DNA of 64,000 nucleotides from Isoetes taiwanensis (taxonomy: Eukaryota; Streptophyta; Lycopodiopsida; Isoetales; Isoetaceae): contig JAJEKV010000061.1 in NCBI GenBank assembly GCA_021234155.1, positions 2,815,950 through 2,879,949 of the forward strand. The letters run 5' to 3'. Shown here piece after piece: positions 35,081 to 47,468 of this stretch. The first letter of the stretch is position 1; the number at the start of each line of letters is the position of its first letter. Below the pieces are notes generated by a model that saw only the letters and a program-made list of their open reading frames with translations, had not been told where the DNA came from and did no database searches. A program made the position numbers and the translations under genes.

Positions 35081-35455
35081 AGTGCCTTGGCACTTTTTAT
35101 TTGAGAAACATAGCCCTAACAAATTCAACATAGAAGTATATCCGATTTGCAAAAATGAAAAGCATAATATCAATTCCTTTAATATGATTATTCAAGAAAT
35201 ACTAATATTAAATGAATAAATCTCATTAAATTTAGTTTTGACATGTAAACAACTATAACAAGCTTCCATTCATTAGTTCTCTCATAGTTCATTAATTAAA
35301 GTGGTGGCTCGGCCCCTCATTGGAAGTAGAATTATGCTTAGAGGATCTTCTTGTACTAGGTTCAGGGTATGATGTTGAAGAGAGGCTGGAAAACGAGCCA
35401 ACAACAATAATGAAGCACATTGGCAACATTATTAAAAAACATTAAAAGCAAGAGA

Positions 35456-36359
35456 TTAGTATTTGTACCCAAGGTGAAGGGAGGTTTCAAGTGGTTGGAG
35501 GTCTTGCGTGCCTTGTTGTTGATTGGAAACATGAAGAGGGAAATTTGTTGGTGTCCCAATACTTGGAGGTTCCCTTGTTTCCAGAGGCACAATTGCGCTC
35601 GTAGACGATATTGTCCTTCTAATGGGCTCATGAACATCTGACAACTATATGCCATTCCAACAGGTAAGAATTCACATACATATATTGTGCCTTAAAATAG
35701 CCTTTTATCCTAGTATCTTTAGAAATCATACCTTCCTTCTCAACATCTCATTCTGTTTTTGAAGGTCAAGTTCCTGCAAGGAAAAATCGCTTGAATAATG
35801 TGCATGTGCCAAATAGATGTACATTTTAATATTTGTACACAATCAAACCTTCAGAACAAATAATACTATCCAAGCGTTTGTAATGTAAACCCACCCTATG
35901 TCTTAATTCTTCAATTTGCTCCATAACTAAATGGTCCTGCAAAGAAATACATCTTAGAGCAGGAAATTCATTGGTCTAATACAAATCTCACACCCTTACC
36001 TTTTTAGCTCGTACTCTATCCAAACTACTACGCAATTGTTGCTCTAGTGTTTGTAAGTCTCTAATAGATAGACGGTCTAAATCATCGCCCATGAGATTTC
36101 TAATAAAGTACATATGGACTAAGTTCAAGTTTAAAGATTGCAATATGGGTTTTGAGAGATGAACCTTTGGACTTGTTGAAGGTGCTCAATTTGTGCTTTC
36201 AACCTCAGTATCTCGCGATTCCACTCCTGCGAAAAAAGCACAAAGATTTAGTATCATAGGGAAGAAAGGTAGGTACATTTTTGTGTATTTCTACTTACAT
36301 AATTGTCATGTTGCATGGTGCTTCGTTCACGATAATTCTCATATCCTTCTTGCTTCATA
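35456..36359 (-). CDS. MIKC-type MADS-box gene, I-K-C exons; MADS-domain exon not found
   Basis: Six minus-strand exons are visible: 36299-36359, 36165-36226, 36000-36099, 35895-35936, 35732-35773 and 35456-35644. Lengths of the four middle exons are 62, 100, 42 and 42 bp, exactly the canonical K-domain exon sizes of plant MIKC MADS-box genes. All junctions are GT-AG in matching phase. The protein reads MKQEGYENYRERSTMQHDNY (I region), WNREILRLKAQIEHLQQVQR, NLMGDDLDRLSIRDLQTLEQ, then LRSSLDRVRAKK, DHLVMEQIEELRHR and ELDLQKQNEMLRRK. A C-terminus ends in QPLETSLHLGYKY. The K domain is a coiled coil for dimer and tetramer formation, and a full protein would be a nuclear transcription factor. No exon for the DNA-binding MADS domain was found upstream within the window, so the gene is either split by a very long first intron or truncated. 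Confidence 0.9.
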
Positions 36360-36375
36360 CTATGAGATGCAATAA

Positions 36376-39300
36376 AAAAAATTTTAGTCCATGCTATCTT
36401 GCACATTATATTACATAGTCCAACAACCCCCAAGTGATGCTAAACAAAAGTAGTATTGCCCTCATAGACAATTCTATCTTCTATAGAAGTCTTTTGCCTA
36501 GAATAATGCAAGAAACCCTGAAGTCTTTTGCCTAGAATAATTCAAAAAACCCTAATGCTGATGCTGGGGTGCCATTTAGACATGGCAACTTGGCCTGTCG
36601 AACTGACATCGGTCCTTCATATATTAATAATCAATGAAGAACGACAGAAAGAATGAGAAAAGAAAGATTAACTACTCTAGAGATGCCCAGAGGCTTAATT
36701 TATTTAGTTATTTATCTAATTTCACATGCTAGAAACTGGTGATTAGAATTATAAACAAGAGAGAGGCAGTACACGAAGATAGGTAGCAAGCATTAAAAGG
36801 AGAGCCAAGAGGTACAAGAAATCGAAGGGAAAAACACCCATATAGAGTTATTTAAGAGTTATAATCTTGCAACAATCAAATTTGGTATTTTTGTAACATA
36901 TGATTTATTAAGGTTAATAGGTGGTATTCGTATACCAAACCGTATGAATACCAGAGAAAGACAGGGGTTGCGAACGCATACAGATCCATTTTTTTTTCCC
37001 TAGGTCGGGGGGAGGCGCGTCCTTCCCGGGCGCTCCAGCACTTGGCGCTGCTTGCTAAATCGGGAGGATGGGCGGGGAAAGGGATCGGCATGTTGGCTTA
37101 TCTTCCTGCGAGGGCTTACAGTTTCGATTTCGTCTTCCTGCAGGTGAGTTAGCGCCTGGTCTGTGTGTTTTACCTCTTTCGATTACGTTGCTTGAGATGT
37201 CTTTAAGAAGGGGAGGCCAGAGGGCAAGGGGCTGGGCATGCAAATCTTCCATCCGGTTCGATGGCCTCTATGGCCTGCTCATCCGCACCTGACATCTGGA
37301 TTCTATCCCTTTGCCGATACTAGCCCGAAATGGGATTCAATTGATGTTTCATTACTTTAGGCCTTTCCTCGGACAAGATGTTCCCAAATCTTTCTATGAT
37401 GCCCTTGTCGATTTTTTGTGACTCCAAATGTCTAGCAGGGGCGAGCCTTGGAAAGGGGCTCCTCGGTGATCACTTACATGTTCGGGTGTTTTGAGAGGTC
37501 GATTCGGAAGTCCTAAGGCCTTGAATGATGCTATCAAAAAAGACTTCAACTGGTCTCCCAAGCCTGCTGGCGTGGTGTTGGTCTGCAAAGCTTTGAAAAA
37601 TAATAGGCTGAATATGCACAATATCTCTGAATCTATGATTGAAAAAGGTAAGGATCTTTATTTAAGGTGGGGTGCAGGTGATACTAAAGGGTTGTGTGTC
37701 TTGGATAATAGGAATCTTTTAAATAAGGCATGCCATTACGTTGATGTATCATGGGGGTCGTAGACTATCCCCAAGCCTGACCTTTACTTTGTGCAGGATG
37801 TTGAGGTCTGGAAAATACACATTAAGTAGTTCTTGGATTATTCCTCATAATTCTGCCCATGTGAATGAACACAGAGTGCGGGCAGCATGGAGAGTGTTGC
37901 TTAATCTGGCGGGTCACCTTTGCCTTCCGACATAAGAACTATTATCTTTGGTTATCCTTCGGGGTTTGTTCCCTGTTGAGAGGAATGGGCCCGGTAGAAG
38001 GCGCTATTGGGATGATGCCATTCCAGCCAGACGAACAGGACTCAAACTTTGAGGATCTCGCATGAGAGAACCTTTAGCTCGAGGCGATATCCCCGATGTT
38101 GGTGCGAGACTATATCCCCTGGTAATACCACGAGGGGACCACACCATGGCAAAGGGGTTGATTTCTTTCATGTGGTTCCTTCTTGTACGGTGTATAGTCT
38201 TTTGTATTTATCTGGCTGTTGTATTTCTCTCGGGTTTATGGTTGGTACGTGCATTTTTGTGCGGTGGTCTTCTTGAGAAATGGATGGAAATGGCGACACC
38301 ATGGATGAGACCCCACCCGTGGTCATTAGTATTGGTCCCGATATCATCGGTTCTACCATTGATGATTCTCATCCAAACCCACATGCTTATCCTCCCCGAA
38401 AGTGAGGAAGTCTTTATCACTTGAGGAATTTGTGACTAGCATTGTGCGCAGTTGGTACGCGAGGCGCATGTGATTGCAAACCTCATTGAGGATCCCGAGA
38501 AGGCGATAGGAAGCTTCTATGTTGCTATAAATTACGCCTTATATCTGGCGTGCAATGGGACCGCCTTGGTGTGCCTAATCGAGTCCGCATGTGTTGGCGC
38601 TCACACATGAGCTTGGCAAGGGCTCTCCCCGACACGAGATACGCCCGGCCTTGATCACTCATCGGGCATGCTAGCTCCGGGGCCGACCGAGAATTGAGAA
38701 GCTTTGTGTTGAACTTGCATCTGGTTATCTGGTTATGTGTGATGAACTTATATGTTGTTGTGATCTGAACTATTTCTGCCATGTGGCTTCTGTATGCTGG
38801 TATTTCAATGTAAATATTTGACATTTGTTTGCTTGATAATTGGACACCTGTTTCCTGTTTATATTTCTGACAGTGTTTATTCCAGTGGGGCATTGGCCCC
38901 CTTGCATAAGGGAGCTCCATTAGTTGGAGCTCTCTTATGCTCGGCTGAGCTGTGGTTACTTGCTGGGGTTCGATTCCCCAGGCTCAGGCCTGATATTTGA
39001 TCTGCAGGTATAACAGTATTCTTTGGAGAATACGCCATGGTTTTATTTATAGTTGCATGTATTTTTGTTCAAGTCAAACAAGCCAGGTATGACTTGTAAA
39101 GGACTTGAAATGGAGGGCAGGGATGCTCTTAGAGAGCATCTTGACTTTTGGACCATTGTCTTTTTTTTTTAAATGGCTGTCATCTGACGGCCCAAAATCC
39201 ATAATACAAGTTATATCCATAATACAAGTGCTATATAGAGATATGGGAAAAACACCCATATAGAGTCGGGGGGTATTTATTGAATGGAAACATAATCCGG

Positions 39301-39400
39301 AGACCAAAACGAGCTCGTGTTTTTGACAATGCAAATATTTAGGGGCTAGAAGGAGAAGGAAATGTAAAAAGGGTGTCTTTTTTTTTTCTTTTTCAGTGCA
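36376..39400. other. Unassigned stretch upstream of the MADS exons, possible insertion
   Basis: A 22 bp sequence starting GGGAAAAACACCCATATAG occurs at 36827-36848 and again at 39245-39266, bracketing 2.4 kb. The bracketed part is richer in GC and contains protein-like frames (for example 37491-37763, and 38281 onward reading MDGNGDTMDETPPVVISIG then SLSLEEFVTSIVRSW) that could belong to a retroelement ORF1. The family is not recognised. A tandem duplication of 34 bp with unit GAAGTCTTTTGCCTAGAATA lies near 36486-36553. Confidence 0.4.
38899..38984 (+). other. tRNA-like or SINE-like hairpin region
   Basis: GCATAAGGGAGCTCCA and TGGAGCTCTCTTATGC form a 16 bp stem with a four-base loop and one mismatch. 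About 30 bp further on, GGGGTTCGATTCCCC has the form of a tRNA T-arm (B box). A D-arm-like AGTTGGAGC is present before it. A complete cloverleaf with a 7 bp acceptor stem could not be built, so it may be a tRNA-derived SINE head or a chance pair of hairpins. Confidence 0.35.
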
Positions 39401-42400
39401 AATGATGAAGTATGGAATACGGTATGAAAGACACCGGTACAGGTACTTCTGCAGGAAAAAGACGAGGAGAATGGCGACGTCCGGCCTTGTTTGTACTTTG
39501 CATGCAGGCATTGAGGTGTATTGGGCCCTTTTGTGTGGGAGCGGATTCTGAAAAAAAAACCATTTTTTGTCTGCGAAGAGCTGCCTTTTTCTACCGATCA
39601 ACAGCAAAAGCATGCACGTTTTTTCGAACTACTTAGTGAACCAACAGCAGAAATTTATCCATTCTTTCAACTAATCCGAGCACAAAACACAAACAAAAAA
39701 TCACAAAAAAGGATTGGGCACTTACTTGTTGATACCATGCCCAGCAAGGCGCGCAAAACTGGAGAAAATGATGCAGCCACCATAGCCAGTGTTATTTCAA
39801 GTTCTTCCAAAGCTCCTCCTTCACCAGCAATGGCGCCTTTGCAAAAATAAAACTAGTTGAGTTTTAAGTATGAAAGAGTATGTCTTTCTAAAGAGGGGGT
39901 CTAGTTTAGGCATAGGGGATGCTACCAAGGGGTAAACACTTGGTCTTTGCTAGTCATAATGCCAACCTGGTTAGACATTGACCCCTTCCCTACCTCTCTG
40001 CCTTGCTTTTGTGCTTCTTCTGTGGACCTGTATTGCAATTAGGCAAGACCAATTCTTCCCATAGTACCATGTATTTCATTTCACATATTATGTCACATAT
40101 GTACATTGTTGATGTCTCTTGCAAGTCGATGTCCCCTGCTTGTAGTTTTTCATTTGTCGACGTCTCCTACAAGTTGATGTCCAACTTCATTCCTCGTCAT
40201 TCTGTGTCCTTTGTTTCTTCTGCTTGCAGTTTAATTTTCTTCTGATTAGATGTGAATGGAGGTCAAGGCACGTACTGCCATGTTGTACCATGTGTGTAGT
40301 CAATTGTATCAAATATTTCATGTCCTCAAATATTCCATGTCCTGAAGTTATCAAACGAGGAACTTTTTTTAGCTCAACACTTGATTTAAAGCCCTAAGCT
40401 GACAAAATGCACACTAGATGCAATAAGACTTTCTTAGTACGTCTCTTTGTAGAAAAGGTCATTTCTTTCTGATTCTACATATTATGGGTAGTACAATGAA
40501 TCTGATAAATTTGTGGGATCGTCAAATTCCACCAATTTGATATTTTATTTTCGCACATTTCATAAACTTTTAGTTTGTATTTGTGCTAATATAAATATTT
40601 GTCCACTTCTTCCAATTTTCTTAAAACTTTTGAAGGTTAATGTCTTTGATGTGGAGAATAAACCAAGGGAAGGCGCAAAACAATATAGAATGCATTAGAT
40701 AGATTTGCATCTATGAATCTTCGTCTATGCGTCTGTTATATGGAAAGAGATCTACTAGATAACACAAACATGTTTTGTTCTTAACCTCTGTGTTTGAAAG
40801 CGACAACAAATCTGTTTGATATTGTGGTTCTTGTAAAACTGGCATAATGACGAATAAGTGCATTAAACGCAAATATGATAAAATTTCTACCATATTGCCA
40901 TAGCTAAATTGTCAAAGTGCTTTCATTTGTTTTTTGATAATTAGCGGATGTCTACAGTTGTAAATTAGAATCTTTAAGTCAAACACTTCAAGTTGGTAAA
41001 TAGATAATTCACTATCAAACACTTTCTCTAGGACAACAACAATCTCTGACAGCCATCTTTACTACTCAACAGAATCCATATGTCGTTAGCGAATATTATT
41101 TTGATATCAATCTTAATAAGGAAGTCTACATGGTTTATTGCAACCTTCTTGTATATCATTGCAAGAACAATAATAATATTGGTCTATCCATGTGATGGGC
41201 AGTACGGTCTATTGATTACATTGCATTGGGAAGTCTAATATTTGAAAGCAACAATTTATATAATATGATATTCCTGTAAATAATTTTCTTGATGTAATGT
41301 TTATGTAAACTCCTTTCTTTTGTGTTATCTTTGTCAGTATTAAATTGAATTTGTTAAATTCATATGCATTAAAATCACAAGGTTTTTATGCGTGAATAAT
41401 TTTGCAAGGTCAAAGTGCTTTATACCAGTCAAAGTTATTGTCAATACGATAAGTTAAAGAAAAAAATATTAAGAGCGAAGGGCGTTCAATAATATGTTGT
41501 GAATAATAGTGCATGAAGATGATAATATGTAGTGAATAGTGCATGAAGATGCCCCAAATTGGAAGAACAATGAAATGGAAGAGGTGGAAATCTTCGAGTC
41601 TAAAATGAGCTATGCCCAAAATAGGTTCAAGTCACTTCATTAAAGGTTACATAGGATGTGCGAACCTTCTATTGTATGGGAAAAGAGGACATAGACTTAT
41701 CAGCCAATATAGTAGCAAGCTTCTATAATAAACTCCCTTAGAACCCACTATATATAGCATGTGAATAAGAACTCATATGGTTGTATAACAACTGGACTGG
41801 ATAAGGGGGATGATCACCTCTGGAAAGAATCTTCGAGTGGGATCCCGTAGTAGATTTGACTTGATTAACGTCCAACTACCACAAGAGGCCTAAATATGTG
41901 TTGGAAACCTCCTATATGGTGGATGCATGCATCTACAGTATGAGATTAAGTCGAGTAGGGCAAGTAAATCCCTCGCCTCTAGTCTATATAGTGTTCATAT
42001 TACCTGGATAGGAGCGTCCACGTACCAACCTCATCGGACCTAAGAATGTTATAGAGTCCTAGGAGTGGCCCCCTCTTATGACACATATTTGGAAGGTTGC
42101 AGTTGATACTCAATGTGTCCCTAACAAAGTGTGCACATGGGGGGCGAATGGAAAGGAACATCCAATGCCATTGTCTATGCCAATCAAGCTCATGTTGTAA
42201 GCTCTATCTATACTTTTCTTGAGGCTTATACCCAGTCAGTTACCCCTAGTGGAGTCTGAGTCTGGATTGAAGACTCTCCATATATGCATGATATACATTT
42301 ACGATACTTGATGTATGGTGGAAACACCACCCCCTAATAGTAGTTATATGAAGTAATAGTGTTGGCTATTCTGACCCAATAGTCTCTTTGATGCAAAAGC

Positions 42401-42480
42401 TAAATGAGATATCAGCCTCTGAAGCAGTCTCTAAAGGAAGCAACTGCCCCAGAAATGAAAATGGTGAAACTTCTATAGGG
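39400..42480. other. Intergenic, AT-rich, no gene recognised
   Basis: No domain-like frame was recognised. The stretch 41700-42350 has more balanced composition but no identified homology. Confidence 0.5.
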
Positions 42481-42539
42481 TATGACTACTTCTCTTCAAT
42501 TACTCAAAGTTGAAAATAGCACCATCAGAATAGAATAGA

Positions 42540-43775
42540 ATAAAATAGAATAGAATAGAACCGTCAAAATAAAAGGAAGTTCCAACTTTGGCAACAAGAT
42601 ACGAGGATGAAGATGTGGATCGGGGAATAGCAGAGGTCATAAAAAACAAACTAACTGAGAGCAATGTATTGGAGCAGCAAGAACGACAACAAAAAGCACT
42701 AAGTTTGCAATTTTGGCAGGTCTCTTCGAAGTGGAATATGAAAATACTAAGATGGAGGTTAGTAAGTTTTTTACTAAGAAACTTGGCCTTGAAGACTTGG
42801 TAAACCAAATGATAAAGACAGAAATATCGTCGAACAACTTTGCTAGCAGAGACTATAGGTCCAAGATAATGGTAAAGAGGGTTGAGTTAAGGGGAGAAAA
42901 GGTGTGGATCAATGAGGGTTAACTGATTGTGAGACAAAATGAGATACAGGAACTAAAAGATGCTAAGTAAGGGCACTTACTGGAGAAGTAGAAAAGTGAT
43001 TGTTGAGGATCCTGCATAGAAATTCGCGACCATCAGGCAATGCATATAGAATGTAAATGGATTGAACTAGCCAATTTATGGGGTTGGAAAATTGGGATAT
43101 TGATTTCTTTTCAGAAACACATGAGCATGAAGAGGGTAGTTTACTAGAAACACAGGGTTATCCTAGCATAGGCTCTAAGTGGTAACACAAAGAATGTCGG
43201 CTGAGGCATTGCCTGTTACTGTAAAACAACAATTTTGCACTTGGTTAAATGCCTAGACTAGTATACATCTAAAAAAATCAGTTTGGATAGAACTCGGTAG
43301 ACAGATAAGCGAGTTTTCGTTGGTGGATATTATTTATCACCAAGAGAATCGACTGTTTATAACAAATGTAACTTGGACATGGATGATCCATTGTATTAAC
43401 TTGAACAAGACTTCCTGGAAATGGAAAACATGGGAAAAATAATCTTAGTAGGAGATTTCAATGGCCGAGTGGCAGATAGACAAGCCACTATATTTCGGCC
43501 CTCTAAAGAACCTATCTAGATGCAAACCTTAAATGGAGAAGAATTGCATAATACATGATGGCATAGAGAAACAATGGACATTGGACATGCAGAAATGCTA
43601 AAATAAGCAGGCTCAGCGATGTTGGATGTGCTTGTAAGTATGCTTAATGTTGTTATCAAGGAAGGTTTCCCAAAAACTTGGCACGCAAGCCGAGTAGTTA
43701 CATAAAGCTGGTAACGCAAAGGATCCAGATAACTATAGAATGATCATGAGTTCATCCTGTATGGTGCCATTGTGA
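42540..43775 (+). mobile_element. Second non-L1 LINE fragment
   Basis: ORF1-like sequence reads LFEVEYENTKMEVSKFFTKK, then SKIMVKRVELRGEKVWINEG (42713-42922). Endonuclease pieces follow: NGL...PIYGVGKLGY, then GKIILVGDFNGRVADRQA (about 43430-43485). The start of RT reads LVSMLNVVIKEGFPKTWHAS and NYRMIMSSS. It breaks off at about 43775. Motifs and order match the LINE at 8.1-11.3 kb, so the two belong to related families. Frames are heavily broken. Confidence 0.7.
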
Positions 43776-43779
43776 CTCT

Positions 43780-43990
43780 TGTGAATAATCTAGGTTGAGC
43801 TCCTCCATGAATATAAGTATTTTTCGTAAAACAACATGCTGAAGACCTGTGTATAACAAGAAAATAGGCCTAGTTATTAAATATTTGGGATGGTGAGAAA
43901 CTAATGGGTTAGAAGGGACATGCTTGCGCCTTGGCTTCTATATCCATATCGGCTTTCCTATTTGCAACACATATTATACTTAGCCTTGGC
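43780..43990 (+). pseudogene. Partial copy of the glycosyltransferase 5' end (copy A)
   Basis: CTTGCGCCTTGGCTTCT, then GGCTTTCCTATTTGCAACAC and ATATTATACTT, match the first exon of the gene at 49804. The upstream part AACAACATGCTGAAGACCTG matches its 5' flank near 49717. The copy ends before the exon is complete and has no downstream exons nearby. Confidence 0.75.
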
Positions 43991-45080
43991 TTCTATCTAA
44001 ACATATATAAAGCAGTTTGATTTTTTCCGTCCGCCTAAAAATAATTCTAATTTTCTCCCCGTCGTCAATCAACTATATTTGATTTTGTTTCTGAAATTCG
44101 AGGCACAGAGAACCACGTGTGTGTCAAGATGAACCGGGCAATCTGTTAGCGCTGCCATACCTGGGCAAAGAGCAGTCCCATTCTTTTTGCTGCCTTGTGC
44201 ATCTATGCACTGGCTGAAGCCCTTTAATTTGGATTTTTTCAAATTGAGGCATCGTTTTGGGCAAAAAGAGCAAACCCGGCTCTTTCAGAATCGTGAACAC
44301 AGGCTAGGGCACACATCTCTTACTCGAAACTGTATGGCAGTCGCAGATGAAGAATCTGGGCTTCAAAGCTTTTGAGAGGTATAAGAAAAGATCCATCATG
44401 GCTTTCTAGCAGATTAATCATCAATTTGATACTCTCTGCTTCCATCTTTGCTGCTCCATTAAAAGCCTGAACAAATCCCTTCAAGTTTCTGGCTGATAAA
44501 TCCCTTCAAGTAAGCAATGTTGGCTGATCCAAAATTCGCAATTCCTTCCAATCAAATCCGGCAACCCATACTTAGAGGTTTTGAAGTCCTTTCCTGCTCT
44601 CTGATGCAGTCTCCTGCCACCCAATCGGCTCCTAATTTGACCATCGAGAGCTTCTCCTCTATTATATGTATCTGCTCGAAAAATACAAGGGGTTCTGTTT
44701 ATCTTCGGTAGAGCAAGTAGCAGCAACACAAGCACTGCCATTCCAACCTGATTACGCAGATCAACCAAGTCTTATATTGGTTTGTTAGAATTTAGCTATA
44801 ATTTACCAAACGACCAGAACTACAACCCCTTAGATTTATATCCGGCACTATATCCGGCACCTGCAGTTCTAGAAAACCCGGAGGAATCCCACAACCAGCG
44901 ATCTGGCAGCCTGCGTGTTGAATCAATTTCGACTTGATCAATTCATACCCAGGTCTGATCGCCGATTTTACTACTCTGTTTTTGCTCTCCATGTTTTTCT
45001 TCTCTTTCCTTACGAGGCTTTTGCAGCCATGTTTTTGCACACGTCATCAAATTATTTCTATGGCCTGTACATACTGTATA
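43991..45080. other. Intergenic, no gene recognised
   Basis: No recognised gene. A 12 bp unit TATATCCGGCAC is repeated in near-tandem at about 44838-44862. Confidence 0.45.
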
Positions 45081-45084
45081 CAGG

Positions 45085-45181
45085 AATGTTTGCACGGAGC
45101 AAATTCCGGCCTAGAAAATTGGCCGACGCGCGTCAGCGCGGAGGCCAATTTTCTGGCCGGAATTTGCGACGTGCAAACATT
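45085..45181. repeat. Foldback element 1, 97 bp
   Basis: Left arm 45085-45124 (AATGTTTGCACGGAGCAAAT...) and right arm 45143-45181 are inverted copies of about 39 bp with only a few differences. The 18-base centre contains the perfect palindrome GACGCGCGTC. No transposase-type end motif or clear target duplication is seen. Confidence 0.85.
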
Positions 45182-45711
45182 TGTGTAACGTGAAATGGAG
45201 GGGAGGGGCATTTTCTGCCACGTCAGCCATTCTACTGTTCACTCCGGCTATGGCGCCGTCGTGACGCCAGAGGTCTAGGCGTCGTCGATCCGGCTGCTCT
45301 TTGCATTATCTGAGGCGCTGGATCGAGATCTATCTTTTGATGTAATTTTGGAGAGGAGCGCCTCAGATTTTCTTAGTTTTTGGAAGAATCTTTGTATTCC
45401 TGTGTCATTTTGGAGATTCAGCTATGGCGGAGCTTCAGCTATGGCGTCGCCTTGACGCCAAGGAGCTTCTTATGGCAAGTAGTCAATATTTTGTGCTTTT
45501 TTTTCTATTCTTGCCCCCGTTGTTTCGATTTTTGACATATCAGGGTTTCTAGAGTGCCAAGACGACTTTCTTGGTGCTGTGGATGAGCTTCTTGGAGCTG
45601 GCTTATGGGTATGGACGAGTTTCTTGGAGCAAAACATGGTATGGCGGCCAGATCTTTTGAACGCAAGCTTATGACAGCGGCAGCGACAGTTCTTTGTGAT
45701 ATCTCAACTTC

Positions 45712-45805
45712 GAGCTCTGTTTCTTTCTCTTTTTGCTAAATGGCTGCCGATAATGAGCTCTTTCTTTCTCTTTTTCCTAAATGGCTGCCGATAATGAGCT
45801 CTGTT
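45712..45805. repeat. Tandem duplication, about 47 bp unit
   Basis: Two copies of GAGCTCTNTTTCTTTCTC followed by CTAAATGGCTGCCGATAATG lie head to tail. It is a simple local duplication in non-coding sequence. Confidence 0.85.
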
Positions 45806-47090
45806 TCAGTCAGCTGTACTCCGATAATGAGAGGGCTTTTGGACTATGAAGCTTTTGGACTATGAGAGGAATTTTTGTTACTTCCGAAGCTTGATAAGAA
45901 AGCAGAAAGGATCTTTCTTGTGATTCTATGTAATTCTCTTATAGTTTTATGAATGCAAAAGTATTATGATTTTATCAATCTCTCTGTGTGAATCTATACA
46001 TGAATTTATAAGTTTGATGAATATCTGTTGATGGAAAAATTTTACCAGCAGAAATACAGCAAAAATTATATCTGTTGATGTAATGTTTTGATGTTTTTTA
46101 ACTGAAAAAATTTGCAAACAGAATCACTGATTCTGAAAAATGGCCTGCAAGAATGAGTGATTCCTGGAAAGAATCAGTGCCATGTGGCACACAGGGATAG
46201 GCGGATGGAGCAGAAAATGCTCCACCCCAATTTTACGTATTTGCAATTATAGTTACGACTTTAAAGGCGAATCATATTTCCCAGAATATGCTTGTGATTG
46301 GCATACATCTAGGTATTTCGTTTTTAAATTTTAGAGATTAGCCATTTATACATGTAGTCAATGCCACTTAGGCTACCATGTCAACATTCGTGACTTCCAG
46401 CTCATCAGCAAAAATATCATGTAAAAAATAAATGTATCAACATATGGGTATCACCTTTGCCAAAATTGGCCAAAAAGTGTGTGTTCCTCATGTACATAGA
46501 CATTGTCTAACAAGATTCACATGGTGAGAGCAGACGGTACAAGGCACCTACTTTACCCACAGAATGCTCTTTTATCCTCCACCCACAATTCAAGTTGCAT
46601 TTCTCAGATTTGCAGATCCTAAACAGTTCTTCCCGTTCAAAGTTGGAGATTTTCTAAACTTGTTAAGAAACTGCAATTTCACACATTAAGTTCCACAACT
46701 TTGTTAAACATTACTAAAACTTACTTAAACTTGCAACATTTTTTAAGTTCTATTTCAAAAACATACTAGTAAACGTGTGCCCGGCGTTGCCAGGCTAATG
46801 TCCTAGCATATGTTTTTACTCAACCTTTCACGCCCATATCTTTAATGCCCATATCATGTGCAACTTCCGTCAATAGCACATATAGATACGGGCAAGAATA
46901 GACATTATTTGCTTTGATTGTCAAATTGACCTATAGTTTCAAATGCTTCAAGCTTCCATTATTCTTTGGACACCAACCACATCAAGCATTCTCAGAAGCA
47001 GCTTTATCTACTTAAAATATTTTTGTGGGGGTGTGTTCTCTTTTTTCCGACCATCGATAACATCCTATTTTCCAGGCCAAAGTGAAGTTT
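45806..47090. other. Intergenic, no gene recognised
   Basis: AT-rich sequence without recognised coding frames. Confidence 0.45.
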
Positions 47091-47093
47091 TGG

Positions 47094-47184
47094 GACCGGA
47101 AATAATCCCCCCCTTTTTTTTTTTTCCGCTTGTAACGGAAAGAAGACACCTGTTACAAAGAATATGGCGGGGGATTATTCCGTC
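47094..47184. repeat. Foldback element 3, imperfect, about 90 bp
   Basis: GACCGGAAATAATCCCCC at the left and GGGGGATTATTCCGTC at the right pair as an inverted repeat. Inside, TTGTAAC and GTTACAA form a second nested stem. A T12 run lies in the left half. Confidence 0.65.
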
Positions 47185-47468
47185 ATTGTTTTTTTAGTGA
47201 CAGTCGCAGGAGCAAGTACAGGGCCTGATATTTGCTACAACACTTTGCTAAAAGCATGTTATGAAATGAGTAAAACACAAAGGTATTGAACAGACATTGA
47301 AGAGCATGGACGATGGAGGCATCATTGACTGATTACACAACATTATCGGTCATCTTTGCAAAGAAGGCATGCTTAACTTGGGCAACCAAGTACACACAAT
47401 AGTCTTACCATTCATTTGTTTGTTTACTATTCTATTCTATTCTATTGCCATGTAGATTAACCAGTAAG

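Noticed and set aside
38266-38300. A minus-strand match to the FSKRRNGLLKKA core of a MADS domain near CTTCTTGAGAAATGG
   Set aside because: The translation gives FHPFLKKT, without the required Arg-Arg-Asn-Gly, and no surrounding MADS-domain sequence is present.
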